28,797 nucleotides of DNA, from positions 1-28,797 of the IMG/VR virus record IMGVR_UViG_3300035034_001538; one strand, written 5' to 3'. The DNA is from a virus. Position 1 is the stretch's first letter. Each line of letters starts with the position of its first letter. This document shows, piece after piece, positions 28,667-28,797 of the stretch. Below the pieces are notes generated by a model. The model searched no databases, had not been told where the DNA came from, and saw only the letters and a list, made by a program, of their open reading frames with translations. The position numbers and the translations under genes are program-made.

Positions 28667-28797
28667 GGGGTGCCTCCTGGGCGGTCGGTGATGAAGGGCT
28701 GATCATGCGCCCCATCAACTGCACAGCGGAGTCTTGCACCTCTGCCACGGTTGGGGCTAGGAAATCCCGCGCCTCCGCCCCCGCCGCCGCCGCCCCC
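28659..28797 (-). CDS. C-terminal end of an Ala-rich protein, cut by the window end
   Basis: The minus-strand frame from 28796 to TGA (28661-28659) is open and gives GAAAAGAEARDFLAPTVAEV then QDSAVQLMGRMISPSSPTAQ and EAPHE. The last 45 codons have natural codon use and a helical segment. The other two frames either stop early or give Gly-only runs. The Ala-rich start corresponds to the GCC-repeat-like DNA at the window edge. The function is unknown; its stop overlaps the 40-codon frame by 8 bp. Confidence 0.5.
   Translation of the reverse strand, partial: GAAAAGAEARDFLAPTVAEVQDSAVQLMGRMISPSSPTAQEAPHE

Noticed and set aside
28772-28797. GCC-rich repeat at the window edge as a microsatellite or cos-like end
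   Set aside because: Read leftward in frame it codes for an Ala/Gly run in a plausible protein end; too short and one-sided to call a terminus or repeat element.
1-28797. tRNA genes, CRISPR arrays, insertion sequences, integrase or repressor
   Set aside because: I saw no cloverleaf with anticodon arm, no spaced direct repeats, no transposase motif and no lysogeny gene. The hairpins at 28371-28488 were considered as tRNA-like and do not fit.

Overview
The window is a fragment of the genome of a lytic-looking, short-tailed (podovirus-like) tailed phage. The host is probably a high-GC Gram-positive actinobacterium. The base composition is GC-rich by eye, genes are tightly packed with ATGA, GTGA and TAATG overlaps, GTG and TTG starts are common, and Shine-Dalgarno (SD) sites are AAGGAGG-like. 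The lysis enzyme is an amidase without spanin genes. A Microbacterium-type host is a reasonable guess that the sequence cannot prove. I saw no integrase, repressor, tRNA or CRISPR. Both ends cut through genes (1 and 28797), so portal, capsid, more early genes and any phage RNA polymerase would lie outside.

Rightward block (1-13717, + strand): a 5'-truncated DUF859-type tail fibre; a lysis cassette (amidase endolysin with a holin-like C-terminus, a one-span membrane protein, a 23-codon mini-ORF); two helical virion-like proteins; a tail adaptor and a tail nozzle like T7 gp11 and gp12; three proteins of unknown role; a 39-aa membrane protein; the large terminase subunit; and three small genes. 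Three -10-like promoters without a clear -35 precede the lysis genes, the first virion-like gene and the 242-aa gene.

Leftward block (28797-13853, - strand): DNA replication and nucleotide-associated genes. In transcription order these are a truncated Ala-rich protein, a coiled-coil protein, a nucleotidyltransferase-fold protein, two small unknowns, a MoxR-like AAA+ ATPase with its von Willebrand A (VWA) partner, a single-strand DNA-binding protein (DUF2815), two small unknowns, a DUF2800/PD-(D/E)XK nuclease, an A-family DNA polymerase with 3'-5' exonuclease, a RuvC-like resolvase, a DUF6378-like protein, an SF2 helicase, a 45-aa protein, a D5/SF3 helicase and a separate PrimPol primase. A U-tract terminator ends that series. 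A last gene (13853-14389) has its own promoter and may be leaderless. The two blocks converge at 13718-13852.

Most interesting observations: (1) a strong internal SD plus GTG inside the endolysin gene could release a stand-alone 104-aa holin; (2) a stem-loop sits just after the stop codon at nearly every non-overlapping leftward gene junction, mostly without a U-tract, suggesting systematic RNA punctuation; (3) a phage-borne MoxR/VWA pair lies among replication genes; (4) a -10 motif is shared by five sites in both blocks; (5) two distant virion-block genes share a nearly identical 20-nt, in-frame segment.
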